In this document: positions 1 to 7,868 of the stretch, in pieces | How the letters are laid out: the number at the start of each line of letters is the position of its first letter | Numbering within the stretch: position 1 is the stretch's first letter | Assembly (NCBI GenBank): GCA_025934435.1 | Contig: JAICYB010000013.1 | Span: 1-64,000, forward strand | DNA from: Actinomycetes bacterium | GTDB lineage: Bacteria > Actinomycetota > JAICYB01 | DNA: 64,000 nt | Direction: 5' to 3' | Notes under the pieces: model-generated | Told to the model about the DNA's origin: nothing | Database searches by the model: none | What the model saw: only the letters and a program-made list of their open reading frames with translations | Translations under genes and position numbers: made by a program

Positions 1-6
1 CCTTCG

Positions 7-51
7 ATGGCCGACTGCGGAGCGCGTCAGCGCGCAGTAAGCGAGATCTGA
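7..51 (+). CDS. DCGA-type mini-ORF leader (single copy)
   Basis: An ATG opens a 14-codon frame (MADCGARQRAVSEI) that ends in TGA exactly one base before the GTG start of the acyl-CoA dehydrogenase gene. It is the most diverged member of a unit found at three other loci here (29055-29274, 42578-42619, 52858-53124), yet it keeps the start, the D-C-G-A core, the length and the stop. Its position suggests a translated leader that hands ribosomes to the next gene. The function is inferred; the peptide may matter less than the act of translation. The unit may continue to the left of the window. Confidence 0.5.
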   Translation: MADCGARQRAVSEI

Positions 52-1152
52 GTGCCGGACTTCGCCTTCAACGAAGAGCAGGACGCCCTCCGCGCAACCG
101 TCCGCCGGTTCTGCGACGAGCGATCGGCGCCCGGCGAGGTACGCCGTCTCATGGCGACCGACGAAGGTTTCGACCCGCAGGTCTGGAAGCAGCTCTCGAC
201 GGAGCTCGGACTCACCGGCATCCACATAGCCGAAGCCGACGGGGGCCAGGGGTTCTCCTTCGTCGAGCTCGGCATCGTCCTCGAAGAGATGGGACGCGCG
301 CTCCTGTGCGCACCGTTCTTCTCGTCGATCTGCCTCGGCGCGAACGCCATCATGAACGGAGGTTCGTCCGAGCAGCGGGCTGCGCTGCTGCCACAGGTCG
401 CGAGCGGCGACGTTCGCGCAACGCTCGCGTTCACCGAACCGTCCGGTGATTGGACGCAAGACGGCATCACGCTGCAAGCCAGCGGGACGAGGCTCTCCGG
501 CACGAAAACCTACGTCGTCGACGGCCACACCGCCGATCTGATCGTCGTCGCGGCCCGCGCCGGGAACGACATCGCGCTCTTCACCGTGCCGGGCGACGCG
601 GCGGGCCTGCGGCGCACACCGCTTGCCACGCTCGACATGACGCGGAAGCAGGCGGAGCTCGTCTTCGACAACGTTGAAGGGACGCGCCTCGACGGCAACG
701 GTGCGAACGCGCTGCGCAAGACACTCGAGCAAGCAGCCGTGTGTCTGGCGTCCGAATGTGTCGGTGGGTCCGAGAAGACGATGGAGATGGCCGTCCAGTA
801 CGCGAAGGACCGTTACCAGTTCGGACGACCCATCGGATCCTTCCAGGCGATCAAGCACAAGTGCGCGGACATGCTCCTTCGTCTCGAATCAGCGAAGTCG
901 GCCGCGTATTACGCCACGTGGGCGGCAGCCGAAGACAACGAGGAGCTCACGATCGCGGCTTCGCTCGCGAAGGCGTACTGCACGGAAGGCTTCTTCACGA
1001 ACTCGCGCGAGAACATCCAGATCCACGGCGGGATCGGCTTCACGTGGGAGCACGACGCGCACCTGTACTACCGGCGCGCGAAGTCGTCGGAACTGATGCT
1101 CGGCGACCCGACCTACCACCGGGAACTCATCGCGTCGAAGCTCGGGATATGA
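52..1152 (+). CDS. acyl-CoA dehydrogenase
   Basis: A 366-residue FAD-dependent acyl-CoA dehydrogenase that would introduce the alpha-beta double bond in an acyl-CoA. The C-terminal helical domain carries the family segment DRYQFGRPIGSFQAIKH (about residues 250-270) and the late IHGGIGFTWEHDAHLYYRR segment. The length is short of the usual 380-400 residues, as in the subunits of actinobacterial heteromeric sterol acyl-CoA dehydrogenases, so a partner may lie left of the window. The GTG start directly follows the leader stop. It leads an operon with two DUF35 proteins and two thiolases. The family call is firm; the substrate (sterol side chain or branched acid) is inferred from context. Confidence 0.9.
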   Translation: MPDFAFNEEQDALRATVRRFCDERSAPGEVRRLMATDEGFDPQVWKQLSTELGLTGIHIAEADGGQGFSFVELGIVLEEMGRALLCAPFFSSICLGANAIMNGGSSEQRAALLPQVASGDVRATLAFTEPSGDWTQDGITLQASGTRLSGTKTYVVDGHTADLIVVAARAGNDIALFTVPGDAAGLRRTPLATLDMTRKQAELVFDNVEGTRLDGNGANALRKTLEQAAVCLASECVGGSEKTMEMAVQYAKDRYQFGRPIGSFQAIKHKCADMLLRLESAKSAAYYATWAAAEDNEELTIAASLAKAYCTEGFFTNSRENIQIHGGIGFTWEHDAHLYYRRAKSSELMLGDPTYHRELIASKLGI

Positions 1153-1571
1153 CCGAACCGCTCGTCGCGCCGCACGTCCTTGAATGGGGCTACACGCGTT
1201 CGCTCGGGCCGACGCTCACCGCGTTCTTCACCGGGCTTCGCGACCGGAAGATCGTCGGGGCGAAGACGAAGACCGGACGCGTCATCGTCCCACCGACGCC
1301 GCACGATCCCGACACCGGCGAGGACGTTGATTCGCTCGTCGATGTGTCCGACGAAGGCGTCGTCGAGACGTGGTCGTTCGTCTCGCACCCACGTCCGAAA
1401 CAGCCGCTCGACCGGCCGTTCGCCTGGGCACTCATCAAGCTCGACGGTGCGGACACCGCGATGCTCCACGTCGTCGACGGCGCGATCGAGACGGGATCGC
1501 GCGTCAAAGCGAAGTGGCGCGACGAGACGGTCGGCTACATCACCGACATCGAGTGCTTCGTCCCGGCATGA
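1149..1571 (+). CDS. DUF35 OB-fold protein without zinc ligands
   Basis: A 140-residue OB-fold (DUF35-like) protein starting at an ATGA overlap with the acyl-CoA dehydrogenase stop. It aligns by eye with the next gene product (IVGAKTKTGRVIVPP against YVGQRCPKCKKVYVPP), but none of the four zinc-ribbon cysteines is present, so it should not bind zinc there. In known systems DUF35 proteins pair with thiolase-fold enzymes or lyases as acyl-CoA-binding subunits. Two DUF35 genes beside two thiolase genes suggests two thiolase/DUF35 pairs. The role is inferred from that arrangement. Confidence 0.75.
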   Translation: MTEPLVAPHVLEWGYTRSLGPTLTAFFTGLRDRKIVGAKTKTGRVIVPPTPHDPDTGEDVDSLVDVSDEGVVETWSFVSHPRPKQPLDRPFAWALIKLDGADTAMLHVVDGAIETGSRVKAKWRDETVGYITDIECFVPA

Positions 1572-2020
1572 GCGAAGACGTCACGGGCATCGTCGTCCCG
1601 ATCCACCTCGACTACACGTACACGCCGGGCGTCGCTGCGTCCCGCTTCCTGCGACACATCGCGGAGGGTAACTACGTCGGACAGCGGTGTCCGAAGTGCA
1701 AGAAGGTGTACGTCCCGCCGCGCGGGTCGTGTCCGACCTGTGGTGTTCCGACGGACGAAGAGGTCGAGCTCAAACAGACGGGCACGATCACCGCGTTCTG
1801 CATCGTCAACATCCCGTTCGCCGGACAAGCGGTGGAGTGTCCGTACGTGTCGGCGACGATCCAATTGGACGGAGCCGACATCGGCTTCTACCACTTGATC
1901 CAAGAGATCCCGTACGACCAGATACACATCGGCATGCGGGTCGAGGCCGTGTGGAAACCGCGAGAAGAGTGGGGAACGACGACCGAGTCGATCGCCCACT
2001 TCAAGCCGACAGATGCGTGA
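1568..2020 (+). CDS. DUF35 zinc-ribbon/OB-fold protein
   Basis: A 150-residue DUF35 protein with an intact rubredoxin-like zinc ribbon: C-P-K-C (about residues 41-44) and C-P-T-C (about 53-56) around VYVPPRGS, followed by an OB-fold domain. It starts at an ATGA overlap with the preceding gene and overlaps the following thiolase by eight bases, so the genes are translationally coupled. Such proteins form complexes with SCP-x-like thiolases or aldolases in actinobacterial steroid degradation and are needed for their activity. Partner identity is inferred from adjacency. Confidence 0.85.
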   Translation: MSEDVTGIVVPIHLDYTYTPGVAASRFLRHIAEGNYVGQRCPKCKKVYVPPRGSCPTCGVPTDEEVELKQTGTITAFCIVNIPFAGQAVECPYVSATIQLDGADIGFYHLIQEIPYDQIHIGMRVEAVWKPREEWGTTTESIAHFKPTDA

Positions 2021-3005
2021 CGTTGCCGTAGTCGCCTACTCCGCGTGGAACGGCGTGGAGCACGAACGCAACGAGGTCGAGATCCTCATGCCGGTCGTGC
2101 GCGATGTGTTCGACAAGGTCGGGCTGACGAAGAACGACATCGGATTCACGTGCAGCGGTACGTCCGACTACCTCGCGGGACAGCCGTTCTCATTCGTATC
2201 CGCGCTCGACGCCGTCGGCGCCTGGCCCCCGATCGTGGAATCGCACGTCGAGATGGACGGGGCATGGGCGCTCTACGAGGCGTGGGTCCGGCTGCAGCAC
2301 GGCGATCTGGATACGGCCCTCGTGTACGCCGTCGGGAAGTCGACCATGGGCGACCTGCTCGACGTACTCGCGCTGCAACTCGATCCGTACGTGCTCACGC
2401 CGCTCTGGCCCGATCCCGTCTCGCTCGCCGCGCTCCAAGCGCGCGCGTACCTCGAGAAGACGGGCAAGACCGAGGACGATCTCGCCGCGGTAGCGGAGAG
2501 CCGCGGCCGGCGCGTCGACCGCGCAAGTGGATACATCGCGTCGCCGCTGCGTCGCCACGACTGCCCGCCGATCACGGACGGAGCCGCCGCCGTCGTACTG
2601 GCGGTGGGCGACCGGGCGCGGGAGCTGTGCGAGCGTCCGGCGTGGATCTGTGGCATCGATCACCGCATCGAGCAGCATCAGCTCGGTGCCCGCGATCTGA
2701 CGCGATCGGAGTCGGCGAAGGTCGCCGCGGACAAAGCCGGTGCGTCCGGCGTCGACGTCGCGGAGCTGCACGCGCCGTTCACGCACCAGGAACTGATCCT
2801 GCGCGACGCGATCGGCCTGAACGGAGCGACGATCAATCCGTCGGGTGGCGCGCTCAAGGCGAACCCGTTGATGGTCGCGGGACTCGAACGGATCGGGGAA
2901 GCAGCGAGCCGCGTGCTGGACGGCAGCGCGGCGAAGGTGCTCGGGCACGCGACATCGGGCCCGTGCCTTCAACAGAACCTCGTGTGCGTGATGGAGAGCC
3001 GCTGA
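2013..3005 (+). CDS. thiolase-fold protein, SCP-x/lipid-transfer type
   Basis: A 330-residue thiolase-superfamily protein of the SCP-x/Ltp type (opening MRDVAVVAYSAW). A C-terminal INPSGGALKANP segment and a GHATSGP segment match the thiolase core. The N-terminal half has C-S-G-T near residue 47, but the usual nucleophile-cysteine context is not clear, so it may be a non-condensing lyase or regulatory partner, like the aldolase Ltp2. It starts inside the end of the DUF35 gene and shares one base (TGATG) with the next thiolase. Substrate not determinable. Confidence 0.8.
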   Translation: MRDVAVVAYSAWNGVEHERNEVEILMPVVRDVFDKVGLTKNDIGFTCSGTSDYLAGQPFSFVSALDAVGAWPPIVESHVEMDGAWALYEAWVRLQHGDLDTALVYAVGKSTMGDLLDVLALQLDPYVLTPLWPDPVSLAALQARAYLEKTGKTEDDLAAVAESRGRRVDRASGYIASPLRRHDCPPITDGAAAVVLAVGDRARELCERPAWICGIDHRIEQHQLGARDLTRSESAKVAADKAGASGVDVAELHAPFTHQELILRDAIGLNGATINPSGGALKANPLMVAGLERIGEAASRVLDGSAAKVLGHATSGPCLQQNLVCVMESR

Positions 3006-4159
3006 TGGCGAATCCCTGCGCGATCATCGGGATCGGACAGACCAAGCACGACACGAAACGCGAGGACTGCTCGCAGATCGACCTCGTTCGCGAAGCCGCG
3101 AAGCGCGCGCTCGAGGACGCCGGACTGACCTGGCGCGACATCGACGCGGTCGTCATCGGCAAAGCCCCGGACACGTTCGAGGGCGTGATGATGCCGGAGC
3201 TCTTCCTCGCCGATGCGCTCGGCGCCGTGGGCAAACCGATGCTACGCGTACACACCGCAGGGAGCGTCGGCGGGTCGACCGCGCTCGTCGCGGCATCGCT
3301 CATCCAAGCCGGCGTGCACGACCGCGTGCTCACGGTCGCGTACGAGAAGCAGTCGGAATCCGACGCGATGTGGGCACTCGCGATGAAGATTCCCTTCTCA
3401 CCTCCGCTCGTTGCCGGGGCGGGTGGTTACTTCGCGCCGCACATCCGGAAGTACATCGCGCAATCCAAAGCACCGGACGACATCGGCATCAAGGTCGCCG
3501 TCAAGGACCGGCTGAACGGGGTGAAGAATCCATACGCGCACCTCCACCTGCCGAACATCACGTACGAAGAGGTGCGCGACTCGCTGATGCTCTGGGATCC
3601 GATCCGTTACCTCGAGACGTGTCCGTCGTCGGACGGCGCATGCGCGATGGTGCTCGCGAGCGAGTCGGCGTCGAACGCGCCGACGAGGCCGGCGTGGGTC
3701 CACGGCGGCGCCATGAGGTCGGAACCGACGATGTTCGCCGGACGAGACGAGGTCAACCCGATCGCCGGTCAAGAGTGCGCGCGCGATGTGTACAAGCAGG
3801 CGGGCATCTCCGATCCGCGCAAGGAATTCGATGCGGCTGAGATCTACGTTCCGTTCTCGTGGTTCGAAGCGATGTGGATGGAGAACCTTCACTTCGCGCC
3901 GATCGGTGACGGCTGGAAGATGACCGACACCGGCGCGACGGCGATCGACGGCGACATGCCGATCAATCCGTCCGGCGGCGTCATGTGCTCGAATCCGATC
4001 GGTGCGTCCGGCATGCTGCGCTTCGCCGAAGCCGCGATGCAGGTGCGCGGGCAGGCGGGCGAGCACCAGATCGACGGCGCGCGGCTCGCGCTCGGACATG
4101 CCTACGGCGGCGGGTCGCAGTACTACGCGATGTGGGTTGTCGGTTCGGAGAAGCCCTAA
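3005..4159 (+). CDS. thiolase, SCP-x/lipid-transfer type
   Basis: A 384-residue thiolase-family protein (opening MANPCAIIGIGQTKHD). It shows the AGSVGGSTALVAA helix region, INPSGGVMCSNPIGASGM and the terminal GHAYGGGSQYYA segment typical of SCP-x-like thiolases. The classical cysteine of degradative thiolases is not evident at the usual N-terminal site, so the chemistry could be a retro-aldol or an acyl transfer. It is the last gene of the five-gene operon and ends in a four-base tail-to-tail overlap with the leftward protease gene. Confidence 0.85.
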   Translation: MANPCAIIGIGQTKHDTKREDCSQIDLVREAAKRALEDAGLTWRDIDAVVIGKAPDTFEGVMMPELFLADALGAVGKPMLRVHTAGSVGGSTALVAASLIQAGVHDRVLTVAYEKQSESDAMWALAMKIPFSPPLVAGAGGYFAPHIRKYIAQSKAPDDIGIKVAVKDRLNGVKNPYAHLHLPNITYEEVRDSLMLWDPIRYLETCPSSDGACAMVLASESASNAPTRPAWVHGGAMRSEPTMFAGRDEVNPIAGQECARDVYKQAGISDPRKEFDAAEIYVPFSWFEAMWMENLHFAPIGDGWKMTDTGATAIDGDMPINPSGGVMCSNPIGASGMLRFAEAAMQVRGQAGEHQIDGARLALGHAYGGGSQYYAMWVVGSEKP

Positions 4160-6294
4160 CCGCGGAGCTTCTCGATCGCCTGCTGCAGCGTCGTCACGCC
4201 GACGAGGTGCAGCCCCGACGTCTTCACGCCGGACGCTTCACTGCTCGGGACGACGAACCACGTCGCACCCGCGCTCTTCACCGCTTGCGCCTTTTCCGCG
4301 ATACCGCCGATCGGACCGACGTTGCCTTCGAGATCGATCGTGCCCGTGGCGGCGATCTGGCGTCCGTTCGCGAGATCGGTCGGCGCGATCATGTCGTAGA
4401 TCGCGAGCGCGTACGCCGTCCCGGCGGACGGACCGCCGATGTCTTCCTTCTTGAATCGGATCTTGAACGGCAGCTGCACGCTGAGATCGCGCGTCGTCAG
4501 GAGGACCCCGATCGCCGGCGTCTTCAGTCCCGCCACTCCCGAACCGCTCGTCACGTTCTCGTGGACCTGCTTCTTGTCGCGTTCGACGAGCAGATCGAAG
4601 GTCGTTCCCGAAGGCCGCGCACGGATCACGCTGCCGAGATCGTCCGCGACGTGGACCGGCTTGCCATCGATCGCGAGGACGACGTCGTCCTTCTTGAGCG
4701 TCTTCGCCGCGGGTGCGCCGCTCGTGATCTGTGTGATCTGCGCCCCCGTTCCGGTGATGCCGACGTTCATGCCGGCCGCCTTCGCCGCAGCCGCGGCCGC
4801 GAACTGCTGGCTCTGCGAGAACTCCGCGAGCTGGTCACGGAAGTACTTGTTCTGATCGACACCACTCGGCAGCACCGCAGAGAGCGGCGCGACTTGCCGG
4901 TGCGAGAACTCCGCGGCGAGGAATCCGAACACGTTCGGCTGCGAAACGGAAACGGACGTCAGGAAGAATCCGCCGTGCAGCGGCGTCGTCTTGACGCCGC
5001 TGATCGTGATGTCCTTCGACACATTGTACGACGTACCCGGCGCGAGGACCACGACCGGAGGATGGATCGCGTAGCCCGCGCCGACAAGGACGAACGCGCC
5101 GATGATCAACCACAATCCGAATGGGAGCGAGCGTCGTGTCGGCGCCGCGGGCGGACCGTCGGGACCGGGTGGTGCGTCCGGCGGAAGAAGCCGACCGTGT
5201 TGGAGCGCACGCGAGATGTCGGACGGCGTGACGATGCCGACGAGCGTCTCACCGTCGAGCACGATGATCCGCGCGGCCGGATCGCTCATCTTCGTCACCG
5301 TTTCGGTGACGTCGTCGTCCGGAGAGGCCGTGAGGAGCTCCGTCCTCGGGATCATGAGGTCGCGGAGGCGTCGCGAGAGACGATCCACCACGGGGACGTC
5401 GGCGGCACGACGTGTCTGGACGAGGCCGACGAACCGTCCGAACTGCGTGACGGGATAGGCCGAATGCCCGCGCGCGTGCATCACTTTGTCCAGGAAGATC
5501 GCGACGGACGTATCGATATCGAACGACTCCGGCTCCGGCGTCATGACATCGCGCAGGTGGAAGGTTCCGAGGGCTTGCCGGAATTGCGCGAACGCGAGCT
5601 CGCTCTTCGCCGCCTGGAACAGGAAGAGCCCGATGAAAGCCGGCCAGAGCGCGCTCGAGTAACCCCGGAAGAACAGGATGACGCCGAGGCCGATCAGCGC
5701 GGCCGACAATGCGCGCGATGTCCGCGCGGCTTGCACCGTCGCGTCGGTGAAGTTCTTCTTCCGGTGCCAGAGGTAGGAGCGATAGACGCGTCCGCCGTCG
5801 AGCGGCAGCGCAGGGATCATGTTGAAGCCGAGCAGGATCAGGTTGATCGACGCGAGGTACGCCGTGACGGCGACGACCGGACCGTGATGGATCCCGGCGG
5901 CGTGCAGGACGAACGTCAGCGCGTATAGCGCGCCCGAGATGACCGCCGTGACGATCGGACCGGCGATGGCGATGCGGAACTCGGCCCCCGCCGACGGGAA
6001 CATCCCCTTGAACTTCGCAACGCCGCCGAAGAGCCAGAGCGTGATGCCGTCGATCTCCATGCCTTCGCGGATCGCCCGGAACGCGTGACCGAGCTCGTGC
6101 AGGATGAGCGATCCGAAGAACAGGACCACCGTGATCACGCCCATCGTCACGTAGGTCGAGGGCTTCAGACCGGGGTCGGTCGTGTGGAATTCGCTCGCGA
6201 GCTCGAAGACGAAGAAGAGCGCGACGGGTAGCCACGTCCAGTTCGCCCCGATGGCGATGCCGCGGACACGGAACAGGGTGAAAGAGGACTGCAT
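4156..6294 (-). CDS. S2P metalloprotease-CBS-PDZ-Lon protease fusion
   Basis: One uninterrupted 712-residue frame joins two proteases. Residues 1-230 form an M50 site-2 protease: transmembrane helices, HELGH at 66-70, and N-x-x-P-x-x-P-L-D-G-G with LDGG at about 165-168. Residues about 245-365 are a CBS pair (VMTPEPES, DLMIPRTEL). A transmembrane helix follows at about 391-411, then an extracytoplasmic region with a PDZ domain (about 515-580) and a Lon-type S16 domain with catalytic Ser623 in GGPSAG and Lys668 in GGIAEKAQ, as in YlbL-type PDZ-Lon proteins. Each half is a known family; the join is unusual. An in-membrane cutter tethered to a PDZ-guided serine protease is inferred. Confidence 0.88.
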   Translation of the reverse strand: MQSSFTLFRVRGIAIGANWTWLPVALFFVFELASEFHTTDPGLKPSTYVTMGVITVVLFFGSLILHELGHAFRAIREGMEIDGITLWLFGGVAKFKGMFPSAGAEFRIAIAGPIVTAVISGALYALTFVLHAAGIHHGPVVAVTAYLASINLILLGFNMIPALPLDGGRVYRSYLWHRKKNFTDATVQAARTSRALSAALIGLGVILFFRGYSSALWPAFIGLFLFQAAKSELAFAQFRQALGTFHLRDVMTPEPESFDIDTSVAIFLDKVMHARGHSAYPVTQFGRFVGLVQTRRAADVPVVDRLSRRLRDLMIPRTELLTASPDDDVTETVTKMSDPAARIIVLDGETLVGIVTPSDISRALQHGRLLPPDAPPGPDGPPAAPTRRSLPFGLWLIIGAFVLVGAGYAIHPPVVVLAPGTSYNVSKDITISGVKTTPLHGGFFLTSVSVSQPNVFGFLAAEFSHRQVAPLSAVLPSGVDQNKYFRDQLAEFSQSQQFAAAAAAKAAGMNVGITGTGAQITQITSGAPAAKTLKKDDVVLAIDGKPVHVADDLGSVIRARPSGTTFDLLVERDKKQVHENVTSGSGVAGLKTPAIGVLLTTRDLSVQLPFKIRFKKEDIGGPSAGTAYALAIYDMIAPTDLANGRQIAATGTIDLEGNVGPIGGIAEKAQAVKSAGATWFVVPSSEASGVKTSGLHLVGVTTLQQAIEKLRG

Positions 6295-6318
6295 CGCCTT
6301 AGTTATACGCGCAGAACC

Positions 6319-6744
6319 TTAGTCTTCGATGAGACGCCGGTTTTTCTTGACCTGCGACCGCCGCCGCTTACTGTCGAGTCGGCGCTGGACGGCGGCCTTT
6401 GAGGGCCTGGAAGGACGGCGCTTCGGCGGGTCGGGAGCGAGCGCTTCACGCATGACGTCCCGGAACCGCTCGAGCGCGATCTCGCGGTTGCGTCCCTGCG
6501 TGCGCTCTTCGGACGCGACGATGTGCAGGACGCCCCTCTCGTCGAGCCGCGAGGCCAGTCGCCGGAGCGCGCGCTCCCGCTGCCGGGGGCCGAGCGCGGT
6601 CGACGAAGCCACGTCGAAGACGAGCTCGACCTGCGTCTCACGCTTGTTGACGTTCTGCCCGCCGGGACCACCGGACTTCGAGAACCGGAAGCGAAGCTCG
6701 TGCGCAGGGATGACGCAGGACCGTCCGATCCTGACGTCATCCAC
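6319..6744 (-). CDS. arfB: ArfB-type peptidyl-tRNA hydrolase
   Basis: A 141-residue class-I release-factor-like protein that rescues ribosomes stalled without a stop codon by hydrolysing peptidyl-tRNA. The catalytic loop GGPGGQNVNK is at about residues 25-34. The C-terminal tail is strongly basic (KRRPSRPSK, KRRRSQVKKNRR), as needed to enter the empty mRNA channel. Length and layout match ArfB/YaeJ rather than full release factors, since no codon-recognition domain is present. It lies 24 bases upstream of the leftward protease-fusion gene and could share its transcript. Confidence 0.92.
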   Translation of the reverse strand: MDDVRIGRSCVIPAHELRFRFSKSGGPGGQNVNKRETQVELVFDVASSTALGPRQRERALRRLASRLDERGVLHIVASEERTQGRNREIALERFRDVMREALAPDPPKRRPSRPSKAAVQRRLDSKRRRSQVKKNRRLIED

Positions 6745-6760
6745 GAGCGCGTCGCGACCG

Positions 6761-7804
6761 CTATCTGCCGAACCCGGTGGCGATGAACCCGCGAGTCTCG
6801 CCGGCAGGATATGCAGCGGTGCCGCTGATCAGTCCCCGCCGGCTCTCGGCGACGGCGATGGATCCGCTTGCACCCGGCGGCTCGACCGTCCGGATCGTCC
6901 CGGCCGTCCACTTGAATCCGTGGCCGGAGTTCGCGTCGTAGACGCATGAGCCGAGGACCGAGCCGCCGCGAGTGATGCTCGTCGTCTCGATCTGGAGAGA
7001 TCCGAATACGGTCTGGAGGCCACAGGTGAACGTTCTGATCGCTCCGCTCGGATCGCGATAGAACGCTGCGCGGTCGCCCGTCGCGGTGATGGTGTACGCG
7101 CCCGCGATGGCGCCGGCGTCGTTGATGGTCTCGGGCAACGTGTCTTGTCCGTTCACGAGATCAGCGTCGATGGGCAAGATGAACGAACCGTCGGCCTTCC
7201 GGATGAAGCCGTGGAAGCGTCCGGCAACGACGTAGTCCCCGGTCATCGCTCCGCTGTTGTTGATGAAGTTCCCGTCGGCGGCCGTACCGCCGCCCGGGAT
7301 GAACGTCGTGATGGAACCGCTCGGATCTCGCACGAATGCCTTTCGGACACCGGCTTCGGTGCACGTCCCGCTGATCGTGCCCGCGTTGTTGATCCCGAAC
7401 GCCTGCGTGAAGTCCGTCGTGCCGTTATTCAACGGACAGTCGAAAGTCGTGATGTGTCCGGCCGGCGATCGTACGAAGCCGTGATCCACGAACGTGTGGA
7501 AATATCCGACGACGGCACCGGCCCTATTGATCGCGAGGGTCTGTATGCCGACCTCGCCCGGGTCGGCCATGAACGTATGGAATCGTCCCTTCTTCGTGCG
7601 GACGAAGCCCCGGAGGAACCCGACATCATTCGGTAGCGAGAACGTGCCGTCGATGGTCCCGTGGTCGTTCATGTAGAACGCTTGCGTGTTCGACGCGCCC
7701 GGTACATCGACGATCTTGAAACGCGGACCGGCGGAAACCGGAGGGCCGGCGAACGCGAAAACCAAACCGAGTACCGACGCGACGACCCACAAACGCCTTC
7801 CCAT
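6761..7804 (-). CDS. secreted HAF-repeat protein
   Basis: A 347-residue secreted protein. The chosen ATG gives a clear signal peptide (MGRRLWVVASVLGLVFAFAG, cleavage near PVSAG). The mature part is about seven repeats of roughly 40 residues built on I-N-x-x-G-x-I-x-G followed by G-F-V-R-x-x-x-G-x-x-T-F, the signature of the extracellular HAF repeat family, likely a beta-propeller-like fold. Family members have no established biochemical function. The open frame runs further upstream, but the signal sequence fixes this start. Confidence 0.8.
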   Translation of the reverse strand: MGRRLWVVASVLGLVFAFAGPPVSAGPRFKIVDVPGASNTQAFYMNDHGTIDGTFSLPNDVGFLRGFVRTKKGRFHTFMADPGEVGIQTLAINRAGAVVGYFHTFVDHGFVRSPAGHITTFDCPLNNGTTDFTQAFGINNAGTISGTCTEAGVRKAFVRDPSGSITTFIPGGGTAADGNFINNSGAMTGDYVVAGRFHGFIRKADGSFILPIDADLVNGQDTLPETINDAGAIAGAYTITATGDRAAFYRDPSGAIRTFTCGLQTVFGSLQIETTSITRGGSVLGSCVYDANSGHGFKWTAGTIRTVEPPGASGSIAVAESRRGLISGTAAYPAGETRGFIATGFGR

Positions 7805-7868
7805 CCCCGACCTCCGTGCTTGCGTCAGAGCAACGTACTCTCGACCTCGCGAGACCGCAACAGGTCGG

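Noticed and set aside
3985..5928. A 647-codon open frame on the plus strand opposite the protease fusion
   Set aside because: It is Arg/Asp-rich with no domain and mirrors the GC-biased codons of the real minus-strand gene; similar long antisense frames occur throughout this GC-rich window.
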